From contig JBGTQJ010000031.1 of NCBI GenBank assembly GCA_041941305.1, forward strand, positions 40,367 through 104,366: a stretch of DNA of 64,000 nucleotides, written 5' to 3'. Below the pieces are notes generated by a model. It ran no database searches. It was not told the origin of the DNA and worked only from the letters and a program-made list of their open reading frames with translations. Source of the DNA: JANSWP01 sp041941305 (lineage in GTDB: Bacteria > Bacteroidota > Bacteroidia > Chitinophagales > Saprospiraceae). A program made the position numbers and the translations under genes. This document shows positions 15,955 through 23,815 of the stretch, piece by piece. How positions within the stretch are numbered: the first letter of the stretch is position 1; the number at the start of each line of letters is the position of its first letter.

Positions 15955-16737
15955 TTAGAAAATTCCGGAACCTTTGAGGTCTTCTGTTAGTATTTCTTGC
16001 TTGAGGTTTTCCATTTTGGTTAGATGATTTTTGGCAACTTCGACCAGATGAACAGCCAGGTTTTCAATTAATTCGGATCTGGGTTGCAAAAATCGCTTCA
16101 CTAATGTTTGATCATTTATTTCAATAGCTATTTGTGCGACCCTTCCCCGAGCTGGCAATTCCCGAATAGTAATGATAAAGTCTTTCGCTTCCTGGGGAGC
16201 TACCCAGGCATTGTAGAAATACTCATAAAAATCATGTCCCAGTTTGGAGCGGGTTTCATCCAGAATCAGACCATCAATCTCCAATTCATCAAAAGTTGGG
16301 GTTTTCGGGATGGCAACAGGGGCTTTGGGCAGTTCCTTTTCAGGATTTTCTGCTATCGTTTCAGGCATGCTGGTAATAATGGAATCGACAGCGACCAGCT
16401 CGCCATATCGAAAAATTTCAAGTTTTACTTTCTCAATTGGATGTCTTTCCTTAAAGAATAAAACTGCTTTGGAAAGCATGTTTTTCTTTCCAGTAGCTGC
16501 TCTAAAGCTACTTCTGGTAGAATCTTTAGATGCTTTCTTGAATACGATGAAATTGTATTGGAAAACAGATGCCAGCACTTCATTATTTCGAAACCAACCA
16601 CGGATAATGTTGGAGCCATCCGTTTTTTCGAAATCCAATCTGGCTGTAAACCTTTCCTTTGGTTGAGCCTGGGAGGGTGAACTGAAAAGGAAGATTTGAA
16701 GCAAAAAAGTACAGAGCAGTAATTTTCCGAGATACAT
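15955..16737 (-). CDS. csgE: CsgE with an extra N-terminal domain
   Basis: 260 residues. Signal peptide ends near SPSQAQ (~24). The C-terminal ~110 residues are CsgE: ELEIDGLILDETRSKLGHDF, then TIRELPARGRVAQIAIEIND and NLAVHLVEVAKNHLTKMENL, against E. coli EIPGLLTNHTISSIGHDFYRAF. CsgE caps the periplasmic side of CsgG and guides subunits into it. E. coli CsgE is only ~129 residues; here ~100 residues before it form a separate beta-rich domain (RFTARLDFEKTDG, VFQYNFIVFKKASKDSTRSS) that resembles a CsgC/CsgH-like immunoglobulin fold in length and strand pattern (inference), joined by a Pro-rich linker (~135-150). If so, chaperone and cap are fused. Confidence 0.92.
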   Translation of the reverse strand: MYLGKLLLCTFLLQIFLFSSPSQAQPKERFTARLDFEKTDGSNIIRGWFRNNEVLASVFQYNFIVFKKASKDSTRSSFRAATGKKNMLSKAVLFFKERHPIEKVKLEIFRYGELVAVDSIITSMPETIAENPEKELPKAPVAIPKTPTFDELEIDGLILDETRSKLGHDFYEYFYNAWVAPQEAKDFIITIRELPARGRVAQIAIEINDQTLVKRFLQPRSELIENLAVHLVEVAKNHLTKMENLKQEILTEDLKGSGIF

Positions 16738-16792
16738 TTTTTATTGCCTGTATCCAGGCATTTTATTTTATTATCAGCAAGGATTTCAAAAG

Positions 16793-16870
16793 GTAAATTG
16801 ATGAAGTCAGCTGCCGTTTTAGGCATGAACTTCATCCTGCCTCGCCCGTTAAGCTAATTCATCAATTTAC
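16793..16870. repeat. Nested inverted repeat between csgB-like gene and csgE
   Basis: Outer arms GTAAATTGATGAA (16793-16805) and TTCATCAATTTAC (16858-16870), 13 bp perfect; an inner alternative pairs GATGAAGT with ACTTCATC (16828-16835), so the strands can switch between two folds. A separate small hairpin TGCCTG-TATC-CAGGCA lies at 16745-16760. Could trim or stabilise the csgA/B part of the message relative to csgEFG. Confidence 0.6.
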
Positions 16871-16938
16871 AAAATTGCCCTAATCAATAGACTTTATTCC
16901 AATTTGGTATTTAAGAGAATTTTTTTTTGGAAAAAAGT

Positions 16939-17496
16939 CTAATAAGAAGACTGTCTGATGTAAACCTTCAGACCGTCTCCAACTTGCCGAATCGCATAGT
17001 TTCCTTCTGATACGCCTTCAAGGATTTGAACAATCGTATTGTTGTTGCCTTGTTGGACGAATTGAATGTTATTTTGATTGCTTTCAATCAATTTTTGAAA
17101 AATTCGATTTTCTTGTCCTTCCTGGATAATAACCATCTGATTATCATGCCCACGATTCAATAGGTAGTATAAATTCTCTTCACCATATTGTATCACTGCC
17201 AATTCATTTCCGCCTCCGTTTTGAGTAATCCAGGCTTTGTTGTCATTTCCTGATTGGAGCAGACGCGTTAAATTTCTTAATAGAGCACTTTCATCGCGTG
17301 TTTGTATCAATTCTACCTCATTTCGGTCTCCCACCTGGTTGATAAATACGCCATTCCCATCACCCGACAAATCTCCTGTTAACAACTCAGTTGGTTGTAG
17401 CAACAGGTCTTGCTCGGTTAGATGTTGGGCGGCCATGGGCAACCAGTACATCCAACATATCAAAATGGTTATGGCGAATTTATCTTTTAAAACCAT
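16939..17496 (-). CDS. Curlin-repeat protein, CsgB-like minor subunit
   Basis: 185 residues with an N-terminal signal (cut near MAAQ, ~24). Five to six curlin-type repeats of the form VxQxGxxN: FINQVGDRN, LLQSGNDN, WITQNGGGN, VIQYGEEN, VIIQEGQEN, FVQQGNNN, with the N/Q ladder expected for amyloid beta-arches. Shorter and less regular than the subunit at 17907-18752, and ending YIRQSSY, with a charged break (TRDESALLRN) like the less regular end repeat of CsgB. Nucleator role is inferred from order and repeat irregularity. About 410 bp separate it from the upstream csgA-like gene, containing two hairpins. Confidence 0.85.
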   Translation of the reverse strand: MVLKDKFAITILICWMYWLPMAAQHLTEQDLLLQPTELLTGDLSGDGNGVFINQVGDRNEVELIQTRDESALLRNLTRLLQSGNDNKAWITQNGGGNELAVIQYGEENLYYLLNRGHDNQMVIIQEGQENRIFQKLIESNQNNIQFVQQGNNNTIVQILEGVSEGNYAIRQVGDGLKVYIRQSSY

Positions 17497-17728
17497 GAGT
17501 CCAGTTCAATGGAGGGTAGAGTGGATTTGATATCTGGGCTTTCTTTGTATTTGTTTGAAAGCAGTTTTCTTTGGGACACCATGACTTTAAAAGTTAAATT
17601 CAAAAAGGAAGAAAGAGTTGTTGGTTAGTGCATTGATAACATCAAACCAAAACTTTTTCATTACTTGTTTAAAGTCAGTTTCATACTTTTTTTGAGAAAA
17701 CCGTGAATACAATTTTTTAAGAAAACAA

Positions 17729-17766
17729 GTTCGAAGGGGAAGAGCATTCTCTTCCTTCCTTCGAAC
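17729..17766 (-). terminator. Strong hairpin between the two curlin genes
   Basis: GTTCGAAGG (17729-17737) pairs with CCTTCGAAC (17758-17766), then GGAAGAG with CTCTTCC, loop CATT and one 2 nt bulge: 16 base pairs. On the minus strand it is followed by CTTGTTTTCTT, a weak U-rich run. Confidence 0.55.
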
Positions 17767-17820
17767 CATGCGAGTCTTAACCAGAAAGCTGATTTATTAA
17801 TCCCAAATAATCTTGAGACC

Positions 17821-17903
17821 GGTGAACGGTCCACGGTAGATGGAAGATGGAAAATTTTAAGCTCAATTTGGATCCCTTAGCCATCTACCGTCGACTGTTT
17901 ACC
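17821..17903 (-). terminator. Long imperfect stem just after the csgA-like stop codon
   Basis: 23 bp arms (17821-17843 and 17881-17903) pair with three mismatches; the inner 11 bp (ACGGTAGATGG) are perfect. The arm reads as repeats of the words GGTCCAC/GGTAGATGG. It lies 4 bp past the csgA-like stop. No T-run, so it may be a 3' end stabiliser rather than a classic terminator. Confidence 0.5.
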
Positions 17904-17906
17904 AAA

Positions 17907-18752
17907 TTAATTATCAGACTGAGTAATGGTTGATTTATTATTTCCGCCTACCTGGCGTGTACTATGTGTATTGCCAACTCCTGTCTGGGTATTGGTTACT
18001 TTATTGTCCCATCCTTCCTGATAAACCGCAGCCGAATTTGAAGTTCCGGTTTGGTCTAATGTTATCGTGTTGCCATCTCCAATTTGAATCAATTGAGGAT
18101 CGACGTCATCACCTGCAAAGTTGTTATCCGTATCCTGGTCTACATTTACCAAATTGCCATCACCCTCTATTCTAATACCATTGGAATTAGAAGTTCCATT
18201 TTGATTCACAAAAACGGAGTTGGTTCCTCCTACTACGCTAATGCCTGATACATTGTTCTCCCCCGCTTGTGCCTGAGTTGTAATATTGGTATTTCCAGCA
18301 ACTCCGATGAATCCTCTGTTATTGCCAAGGCCAGATTGCAATTGTACCGCAATATTGCCGTCACCTTCCTGAGAAACAATAACCTGGCTTTGATCAGACA
18401 ATAAATCCTGGGTAATGATATTGCCATCTCCATCCTGGACGTTGGTAGCTTGATTTTCAGAAGCTTGAATCATTGTTACTGTCTGGTTGTTATTGCCGAC
18501 CTGATCAAGCATTACTATATTATCACTCCCGGCATTGGAGTAATCTATTGAGTTGTTAGCCCCATTTTGACCTAATGTAATCGTATTGTCATTTCCGTTT
18601 TGAATGACCTGAGAGGTATTTTGGAATCCTGTTTGGGTTATTTCACTGGTATTGCTGTTACCATTTTGTTCCTGATTGGTTGCATTATTTTGTGCTGTTG
18701 CAAAAACTGCGCAGAAGGCTACGAATGAGAACAGAAGAAATAGTTTTTTCAT
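17907..18752 (-). CDS. Curlin-repeat protein, CsgA-like major subunit
   Basis: 281 residues. Signal peptide MKKLFLLFSFVAFCAVFATA, then ~260 residues of almost unbroken curlin repeats with period ~22 (two ~11-residue half-repeats): ITQTGFQN, VIQNGNDN, LGQNGANN, LDQVGNNN, VSQEGDGN, VNQNGTSN, LDQTGTSN, VYQEGWDN and so on, rich in N, Q, G, T, with almost no Cys or Lys. About twice as long as E. coli CsgA (151 residues), so a fibre unit would have roughly ten rungs or more. It is exported through CsgG with CsgE/F help and polymerises into extracellular amyloid. First gene of the cluster, with a good promoter about 230 bp upstream. Confidence 0.93.
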   Translation of the reverse strand: MKKLFLLFSFVAFCAVFATAQNNATNQEQNGNSNTSEITQTGFQNTSQVIQNGNDNTITLGQNGANNSIDYSNAGSDNIVMLDQVGNNNQTVTMIQASENQATNVQDGDGNIITQDLLSDQSQVIVSQEGDGNIAVQLQSGLGNNRGFIGVAGNTNITTQAQAGENNVSGISVVGGTNSVFVNQNGTSNSNGIRIEGDGNLVNVDQDTDNNFAGDDVDPQLIQIGDGNTITLDQTGTSNSAAVYQEGWDNKVTNTQTGVGNTHSTRQVGGNNKSTITQSDN

Positions 18753-19151
18753 GACTAGAATTTTGTATTTATTTAAAAATTTGATTCTCTTACAAATTGA
18801 TGTTGTGCAGGTATTTAATAGCCTGGCAATCCTCTACATTGCATGCAGCTTTACCTGAATGGTGCATTCCTGGGATGCTATTATTTGATAGTGTTTCCAA
18901 TGGGTTATTTGAAACGAGTGAGATATTCACTAAGAGCAGTAATACTTGTGTGAGATGAAAATCAGTTTGAATAGGTTGTAGTGCAAATGTAGACTAAGAT
19001 ATTGGGTTCACAAATACGTAAATTCCTGATTTTTAAGTTGCGTGGAAATACGTAATAAGTAACATATAAGTGGTAAGGATTGAGCGTTTGTGAACAGGAG
19101 CTGGTGTACCAATTAGGAAGTAATATCAATTGCTCAACTGGATGGAAATGG
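18753..19151. other. csgA-like upstream region (long leader)
   Basis: No gene. On the minus strand it contains the csgA promoter (18984-19014) and a ~225 nt untranslated leader. The leader is AT-rich with several short dyads; I cannot name a riboswitch. MITE copy C begins at 19152, upstream of the promoter. Confidence 0.6.
18984..19014 (-). promoter_or_regulatory. Bacteroidota promoter for the curli operon
   Basis: On the minus strand TTTG (19011-19014), 19 bp spacer, then TACATTTG (18984-18991), an exact match to TTTG-N19-TAnnTTTG. Transcription would start near 18977, giving a leader of ~225 nt before the csgA-like ATG at 18752. Confidence 0.7.
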
Positions 19152-19586
19152 TTCAAACATGTGTCATCCCCCCAAAGGGGCAAGCTGAATTTTGACAATA
19201 AAAACCATTTCGTTTATCTTCTTTACTTAATCTATTGATATTCAATTTGTTGCGCGGTGCGGGGTGCGGGTTTGACCAACGCGCACCCCGCACCGTGCAA
19301 CAAAAACACATTACATAGTGAGTTGAAATTCAATGATTTAAGATAATATCTGAAAATTCAGCTTGCCCCTTTGGGGCAGGGGTGATTGGTTCTAAAAATA
19401 TACTCTGTGATTTTTTTTAAGTTCAAGGTCAAGACCAAGTTCAAGTTCAATTCTTGGACTTGAACTTGGTCTTGACCTTGAACTTTCAGGGGTTTAGAAG
19501 AAAAAAACCTAGGATAATCCTTTAGCACATTATGAAAATAATAGAACCAATCACCCCTGCCTTTGGGGGGATGATTCATGTTTGAA
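19152..19586. repeat. MITE-like palindromic element, copy C, split by another insertion
   Basis: Left end TTCAAACATGTGTCATCCCC (19152-) and right end GGGGATGATTCATGTTTGAA (-19586) are inverted repeats that extend inward through CCCCAAAGGGGCAAGCTGAA. Without the 183 bp insertion and its 9 bp duplication the element is 243 bp. The inner palindrome (19247-19268 with 19282-19303) is 22 bp with one mismatch; its sequence differs from copy B but both arms changed together. Confidence 0.8.
19377..19559. mobile_element. 183 bp MITE inserted in copy C, with 9 bp target duplication
   Basis: Perfect 18 bp terminal inverted repeats CAGGGGTGATTGGTTCTA (19377-19394) and its complement (19542-19559). Both sides carry CCTTTGGGG (19368-19376 and 19560-19568), and removing the element plus one copy restores the intact end seen in copy B. 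The inside is non-coding and contains a hexamer palindrome: GTTCAAGGTCAAGACCAAGT (19421-19440) pairs with ACTTGGTCTTGACCTTGAAC (19464-19483). No transposase; a 9 bp duplication fits IS4/IS5-like or other DDE enzymes (inference). Confidence 0.82.
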
Positions 19587-19597
19587 CTAAATAAAAG

Positions 19598-20272
19598 CTA
19601 TATGACCAATCCAGCCTTTTGTTTCTCTACTACATTTAAATAATACTTCACAAGGCCGGCAGTATTTTTTACCTTAAGTTTTTGGATGAGATTGCGACGA
19701 TGGGTTTCCACAGTACGCGGACTGATGTACAATTGACCAGCGATTTCCTTATTTGTCAATTCATCAGCAATAAATTTCAATACCTCAAATTCACGTTCTG
19801 TTATGGACATTTTCCGAGCCGATTCCTTAGTACGAGTACGGTAATCGTTTTGTCCAAGCCGAGCAAATAATTTTGGTGAAACTTCTTTAGCAAAATAACT
19901 ATTGCCCTTGGAAAGTGCCTTGATAGCGATTAGGAGCTCCTCAATTGGCGCCTCTTTAAGGATATAGCCCAATGCTCCTGCTTTAACCATATTTACTACA
20001 TACTCATCTTCTTCAAATGAGGTCAATGCAAGGATTTTAATGCCTTCATTTTCGCTCATAATGGCTCTGGTAGCTGCAATTCCATTAACTGCAGGGAGAT
20101 GAATGTCCATCAATATGACATCTGGTTGTTTTTCGTTTGCCATGCGAATGGCTTCAGCACCGTCGCTGGCTTCTCCAATGATTTCAAAACTGAGTTCTTT
20201 TTTTAGAAGGGAAGCAATACCCGATCTAAACATCTGATGGTCGTCTGCGATGAGTATCCGAGTCTTGTTCAT
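19598..20272 (-). CDS. NarL/LuxR-family response regulator next to curli genes
   Basis: 224 residues. Receiver (~4-120) with D10-D11, phosphoacceptor D56 (MDIHLP), ALTSFEEDEYV and K in YILKEAP. LuxR helix-turn-helix (~152-215): SITEREFEVLKFIADELTNK and ISPRTVETHRRNLIQKLKVK. It binds DNA as a dimer after phosphorylation. No kinase lies beside it, so its partner is elsewhere. It is the only regulator adjoining the curli cluster and has the same domain type as E. coli CsgD, so control of curli is a fair guess, though CsgD has a non-canonical receiver while this one keeps all phosphorylation residues. Transcribed in the same direction as the csg genes, just upstream of them. Confidence 0.94.
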   Translation of the reverse strand: MNKTRILIADDHQMFRSGIASLLKKELSFEIIGEASDGAEAIRMANEKQPDVILMDIHLPAVNGIAATRAIMSENEGIKILALTSFEEDEYVVNMVKAGALGYILKEAPIEELLIAIKALSKGNSYFAKEVSPKLFARLGQNDYRTRTKESARKMSITEREFEVLKFIADELTNKEIAGQLYISPRTVETHRRNLIQKLKVKNTAGLVKYYLNVVEKQKAGLVI

Positions 20273-20804
20273 AGTGAATGTTTTTTAGGGGGAACCGGCA
20301 AATTTGGTTTGAGTTTTTAACCAATTGATTATTAGCTAAATACACAGATTTAACCTTTCCCCATCGTGATGTCCTCACAAGTGATTTAGCTGTCTCAAAA
20401 GCAACTTATGGCCCTAGTTGTTCATTGTTCAATTTTTTGGGTAATCGTGGTGTTTATTCAAAATATACCGCAAACTGCTTGAACGATTGATTCTTTTAAG
20501 ACAACTCCAAGTCATTGATGATTTTACCACAATATGTTAGTAAATCAATTTGTAAATGATAATGCATCATTTACCTGCAATGTGTTTCTAATAGTAAGTG
20601 CACCAGTGTTAAGGGGCAAAAGACATCATTACAACCATGACTACTGTGGCTGTAATTTAGGGATGGGGGGAAACTTGTAAAGGAGGGAAATTGGAAATAA
20701 CAAAAATTTTGTGGAATGCTATTGTCCAGTCTCCTCATAGTTGAATTTCAACAAAGATATTAAATTGTAAGGAAAAAGCAAGGGGCTTCTTTTACATTTG
20801 TGCC
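20273..20804. other. Divergent intergenic region, regulator / PopT
   Basis: 532 bp without a gene. It holds the palindrome GTAAATGAT-AATGC-ATCATTTAC (20552-20574), which could be an operator or small hairpin, and TACATTTG (20793-20800) directly before the DUF368 start. The rest shows nothing I can name. Confidence 0.5.
20793..20800 (+). promoter_or_regulatory. Possible -7 box with leaderless start for the DUF368 gene
   Basis: TACATTTG fits TAnnTTTG and ends only 4 bp before the ATG at 20805, so transcription would begin at or within a few bases of the start codon. No good -33 box is seen (nearest TTG is 25 bp away). Confidence 0.3.
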
Positions 20805-21740
20805 ATGAAAAACAAAGAGACGAAGGCTAATTTAATCCTAAAAGGAATGGCAATGGGCATCGCTGAGGTGATTCCCGGAGTCTCTGGGGGGACAATCGCT
20901 TTTATTACTGGGATTTATGAAAAATTGATTAATACAATCAAGGCTTTTGACCCCTCACTTATCAAAATTTTTAAACAAAGTGGTCTAAATGGTGTCTGGC
21001 GGACCATCAATGGCAATTTTCTTGTTTTGCTTCTTTTGGGAATGGGGCTTGGTGTAGTGGTTGGTGTTTTTGGTGTTACACATATCCTGGAAAACTTGCC
21101 TGAATTGTTGTGGGCTTTCTTTTTTGGACTTATCATCGCTTCGGCAATATATATAGGTAAGCAAGTAAGCAAATGGGATGCGCAAGCAATTACTGCACTC
21201 ATTTTAGGTATTGCAATTGCCTATTTCATTACAGTTGCCAGCCCTGCTCAAGGAAATGAAGCATTGTGGTTTGTTTTTCTTTCTGGTTTAATTGCAATCA
21301 GCGCACTAATGCTTCCAGGCATTTCAGGGAGCTTCATTTTATTGCTGCTGGGTATGTATACCTTTATTATTCCGACCGTAAAGAATGCCTTGCAAACATT
21401 TGAAACACAAAGCCTTATTATTTTAGGGGTCTTTGGTTTGGGCGCTTTGACGGGCCTGGTCACATTTTCCAGAGTGCTATCCTGGACCTTCAAGAATTTT
21501 TACAATCAGACCATGGCTTTATTGACAGGATTCATGATAGGCTCCTTAAACAAACTATGGCCCTGGAGAAATGTGCTGGAATATCGAGAAAATAGCAAAG
21601 GGGAAATGGTACCTTTTCTGGAAGAATCCGTATTGCCTGGTGCCTACGAACATGAACCCATGATTTTGGGTGTAATTATATGCACAGTTGTAGGGTTTGT
21701 GGTCGTTTTGGGTTTAGAGAAATTGGGTCACAAAGAATAG
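20805..21740 (+). CDS. DUF368 membrane protein, PopT-type polyprenyl-phosphate transporter
   Basis: 311 residues with eight or so membrane segments. The family signatures are clear: GMAMGIAEVIPGVSGGTIAF at the N-terminus (~14-33) and the internal echo LMLPGISGSFILLLLGMY (~167-184). DUF368 proteins were shown in other bacteria to recycle undecaprenyl phosphate across the inner membrane for wall and surface-polymer synthesis, redundantly with DedA proteins. The inverted-topology pair of VSGG/ISGS motifs is as expected. Its stop is 2 bp from the aroE start, so the two are surely translated from one message; no functional tie is known. Confidence 0.9.
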   Translation: MKNKETKANLILKGMAMGIAEVIPGVSGGTIAFITGIYEKLINTIKAFDPSLIKIFKQSGLNGVWRTINGNFLVLLLLGMGLGVVVGVFGVTHILENLPELLWAFFFGLIIASAIYIGKQVSKWDAQAITALILGIAIAYFITVASPAQGNEALWFVFLSGLIAISALMLPGISGSFILLLLGMYTFIIPTVKNALQTFETQSLIILGVFGLGALTGLVTFSRVLSWTFKNFYNQTMALLTGFMIGSLNKLWPWRNVLEYRENSKGEMVPFLEESVLPGAYEHEPMILGVIICTVVGFVVVLGLEKLGHKE

Positions 21741-21742
21741 AT

Positions 21743-22504
21743 ATGAAGGGAAAAAACACTTTTGGGTTAATTGGCTATCCACTGTCACATTCATTTTCAA
21801 AAAAGTATTTTACGGAAAAATTTAAGAAAGAGGGAATCTTCAATAGCCATTATGAACTATTTCCATTGGAGCAAATCCATGAATTACCGGATTTGATAAA
21901 AAACAATCCTACACTGAAGGGGTTAAATGTGACCATCCCCTATAAAAAAGCAGTATTCCCTTTTTTAAATGAAATAGATTTGGCTGCGGAAGAGATTGGG
22001 GCAGTCAATACGATCAAAATTGAAAATGGTAAGTTAAAAGGCTATAACACAGATGTTTATGGTTTTGAAATAACTTTGTTAGAGTTTTTGCCCAAAAATG
22101 CCATCCCCAATATTGAAGCTTTGGTACTTGGAAGCGGTGGAGCAGCGAAAGCCATAATTTATGTTTTAAAGAAATTGAATATCCCCTATAAAATTATATC
22201 CAGGAGCAGATTGAACGGGCATTTGACTTATGGAGCAATTGATAAAAGAATCATGGAAACCCATCATTTGATTGTCAATGCCACACCAGTTGGTATGTAT
22301 CCCTATTTGGATGATAGCCCTATGATTCCTTATGAACATCTAAGTCACAATCATTTTCTTTATGATTTGGTTTACAATCCCGAAAAAACCCTATTTTTGG
22401 CAAAAGGCGAAATGCAAAATGCCAAAATTTATAATGGATTAAAAATGCTATACCTTCAAGCCGAAAAAGCTTGGGAAATTTGGTCGCTCGTATCAAAGCA
22501 TTAG
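21743..22504 (+). CDS. aroE: Shikimate dehydrogenase
   Basis: 253 residues from the ATG at 21743; an earlier in-frame ATG at 21680 lies inside DUF368 and is rejected. AroE reduces 3-dehydroshikimate to shikimate with NADPH in aromatic amino-acid synthesis. Seen: substrate site YPLSHSFSKKYF, catalytic Lys in NVTIPYKKAVFPFL, EIGAVNTI, glycine-rich VLGSGGAAKAI, NATPVGMYP, and the terminal GLKMLYLQAEKAWEIW. Slightly short compared with E. coli (272), mainly in loops. Second gene of a unit with DUF368, followed by a hairpin terminator. Confidence 0.95.
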   Translation: MKGKNTFGLIGYPLSHSFSKKYFTEKFKKEGIFNSHYELFPLEQIHELPDLIKNNPTLKGLNVTIPYKKAVFPFLNEIDLAAEEIGAVNTIKIENGKLKGYNTDVYGFEITLLEFLPKNAIPNIEALVLGSGGAAKAIIYVLKKLNIPYKIISRSRLNGHLTYGAIDKRIMETHHLIVNATPVGMYPYLDDSPMIPYEHLSHNHFLYDLVYNPEKTLFLAKGEMQNAKIYNGLKMLYLQAEKAWEIWSLVSKH

Positions 22505-22538
22505 TTTATTGATTGCTGGGCAACTAGCAATCAATAAA
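22505..22538 (+). terminator. Hairpin after aroE
   Basis: TTTATTGATTGCT and AGCAATCAATAAA, 13 bp perfect stem with an 8 nt loop, starting at the aroE stop codon. No strong T-run. Confidence 0.6.
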
Positions 22539-22564
22539 TCGACAAACAAACTGAAACACATAAT

Positions 22565-23815
22565 ATGGACAATATGGCTAAACCAGTCGAGCAACCCTTT
22601 GAAGCCTTAACCAAAACCATCAAAGAAGTAATGCAGGATAAACCTGTTGTTGATTTTGCGAATACTGAAATTGCGTTTGCAGACAAAACCCACAAAGAAT
22701 TAAGAGAAACGGCACTTTTGTTCAAAATGATGAACAATTTCTGGCTGGTCAATTTGGGCTCCAAAGTTGGTGCCTGGGCTGTAAAATGGAGGCTGCCATT
22801 TTCGGAGACAATCACTAAAAAAACGATTTTCAGGCAATTTTGTGGAGGGACAACCCTATTGGATTCCCAGAATACCATTCAGCGATTGTGGGATAATAAA
22901 GTCTTGAGTATTTTAGATTATGGAGCAGAGGGAAAACAAACGGAAGAGGAGTTCAACAAAACCATGAACGAAAATATTCGAGCCATCGAATTTGCTGCGC
23001 AGAATGGTCATGTTCCAGTCATCAGTACAAAAATCACTGGATTGGCCAGATTTGAACTTTTGGAAAAAAAGCAAAGCGGCAAAGCGCTATCCAAAGCAGA
23101 GAAAGCGGAATACCAAAATGTGTTGAAACGAGTGGATTCGATTTGTCACGTTGCTTATCAAAAAGGAACAGCAGTCTTTATTGATGCTGAAGAAAGCTGG
23201 ATTCAAGATCCCATTGACGATTTGGCAGACCTGATGATGAAGCGGTACAACAAGAAAAAAGTTGTGGTGTACAATACTTTTCAAATGTATCGAACCGATA
23301 GACTAGCATTTTTGAAGCAGTCATTTAAAAAAGCCCAGGAGGAAGGATATTTGCTTGGAGCCAAATTGGTTCGGGGCGCATATATGGAAAAGGAAAGAAA
23401 CAGAGCAGAAGAAATGGGCTACCCTTCCCCAATACAGCCCAACAAACAAGCAACAGATGAAAATTATGATGCAGGGATTGAGTTTTGTGTTGAAAATTAT
23501 AAAAAATTAGCGTCTTGTAATGCCTCTCACAATGCCAATAGTGCATTGCTTCAAGCCAATTTAATCGTTCAGAAAAATATCCAAAGGGATCACCCCCATC
23601 TCAATTTTTGCCAGTTATTGGGTATGAGTGACCACCTAACGTTCAACCTTGCCAAGGCAGGATTCAACGTCGCCAAATATGTGGTGTATGGCTCTGTTCG
23701 AGAGGTTGTTCCATATCTGATTCGACGTGCACAGGAAAATTCATCTGTCACAGGTGAAATGGGACGAGAGCTAGAGTTGATTATGAAAGAAGTGAGGCGG
23801 AGAGGGCTGGTTTGA
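22565..23815 (+). CDS. putA: Proline dehydrogenase
   Basis: 416 residues, single-domain monofunctional type (not fused to P5C dehydrogenase). The FAD-dependent enzyme oxidises proline to pyrroline-5-carboxylate, passing electrons to the quinone pool. Visible: ISTKITGLARFELL, barrel strand AVFIDAEESWIQDPIDDLAD, VVYNTFQMYRTDRLAFL, the proline/FAD-site stretch GAKLVRGAYMEKERNRA, CNASHNANS, and the C-terminal YGSVREVVPYLIRRAQENSS (YxxxRR substrate clamp). Length and motifs agree with the family in Bacteroidota, often called a carbapenem-resistance-like or ProDH protein. Stands alone; 60 bp from aroE with a terminator between. Confidence 0.93.
   Translation: MDNMAKPVEQPFEALTKTIKEVMQDKPVVDFANTEIAFADKTHKELRETALLFKMMNNFWLVNLGSKVGAWAVKWRLPFSETITKKTIFRQFCGGTTLLDSQNTIQRLWDNKVLSILDYGAEGKQTEEEFNKTMNENIRAIEFAAQNGHVPVISTKITGLARFELLEKKQSGKALSKAEKAEYQNVLKRVDSICHVAYQKGTAVFIDAEESWIQDPIDDLADLMMKRYNKKKVVVYNTFQMYRTDRLAFLKQSFKKAQEEGYLLGAKLVRGAYMEKERNRAEEMGYPSPIQPNKQATDENYDAGIEFCVENYKKLASCNASHNANSALLQANLIVQKNIQRDHPHLNFCQLLGMSDHLTFNLAKAGFNVAKYVVYGSVREVVPYLIRRAQENSSVTGEMGRELELIMKEVRRRGLV

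Larger units (their letters stand above)
17497..17906. other. csgA-csgB intercistronic region with two hairpins
   Basis: No gene supported. It holds the strong hairpin at 17729-17766 and the csgA 3' hairpin at 17821-17903. The distance and the stable stems suggest that csgA-like mRNA is produced in excess over the downstream genes by partial termination or processing (inference). Confidence 0.6.

Noticed and set aside
16425..16835. 136-codon minus frame overlapping csgE
   Set aside because: Out-of-frame shadow of csgE plus the intercistronic hairpin.
17587..17769. 60-codon minus frame between the curlin genes
   Set aside because: Covers the 17729-17766 hairpin and lacks any signal, repeat or family character; not an extra curlin.
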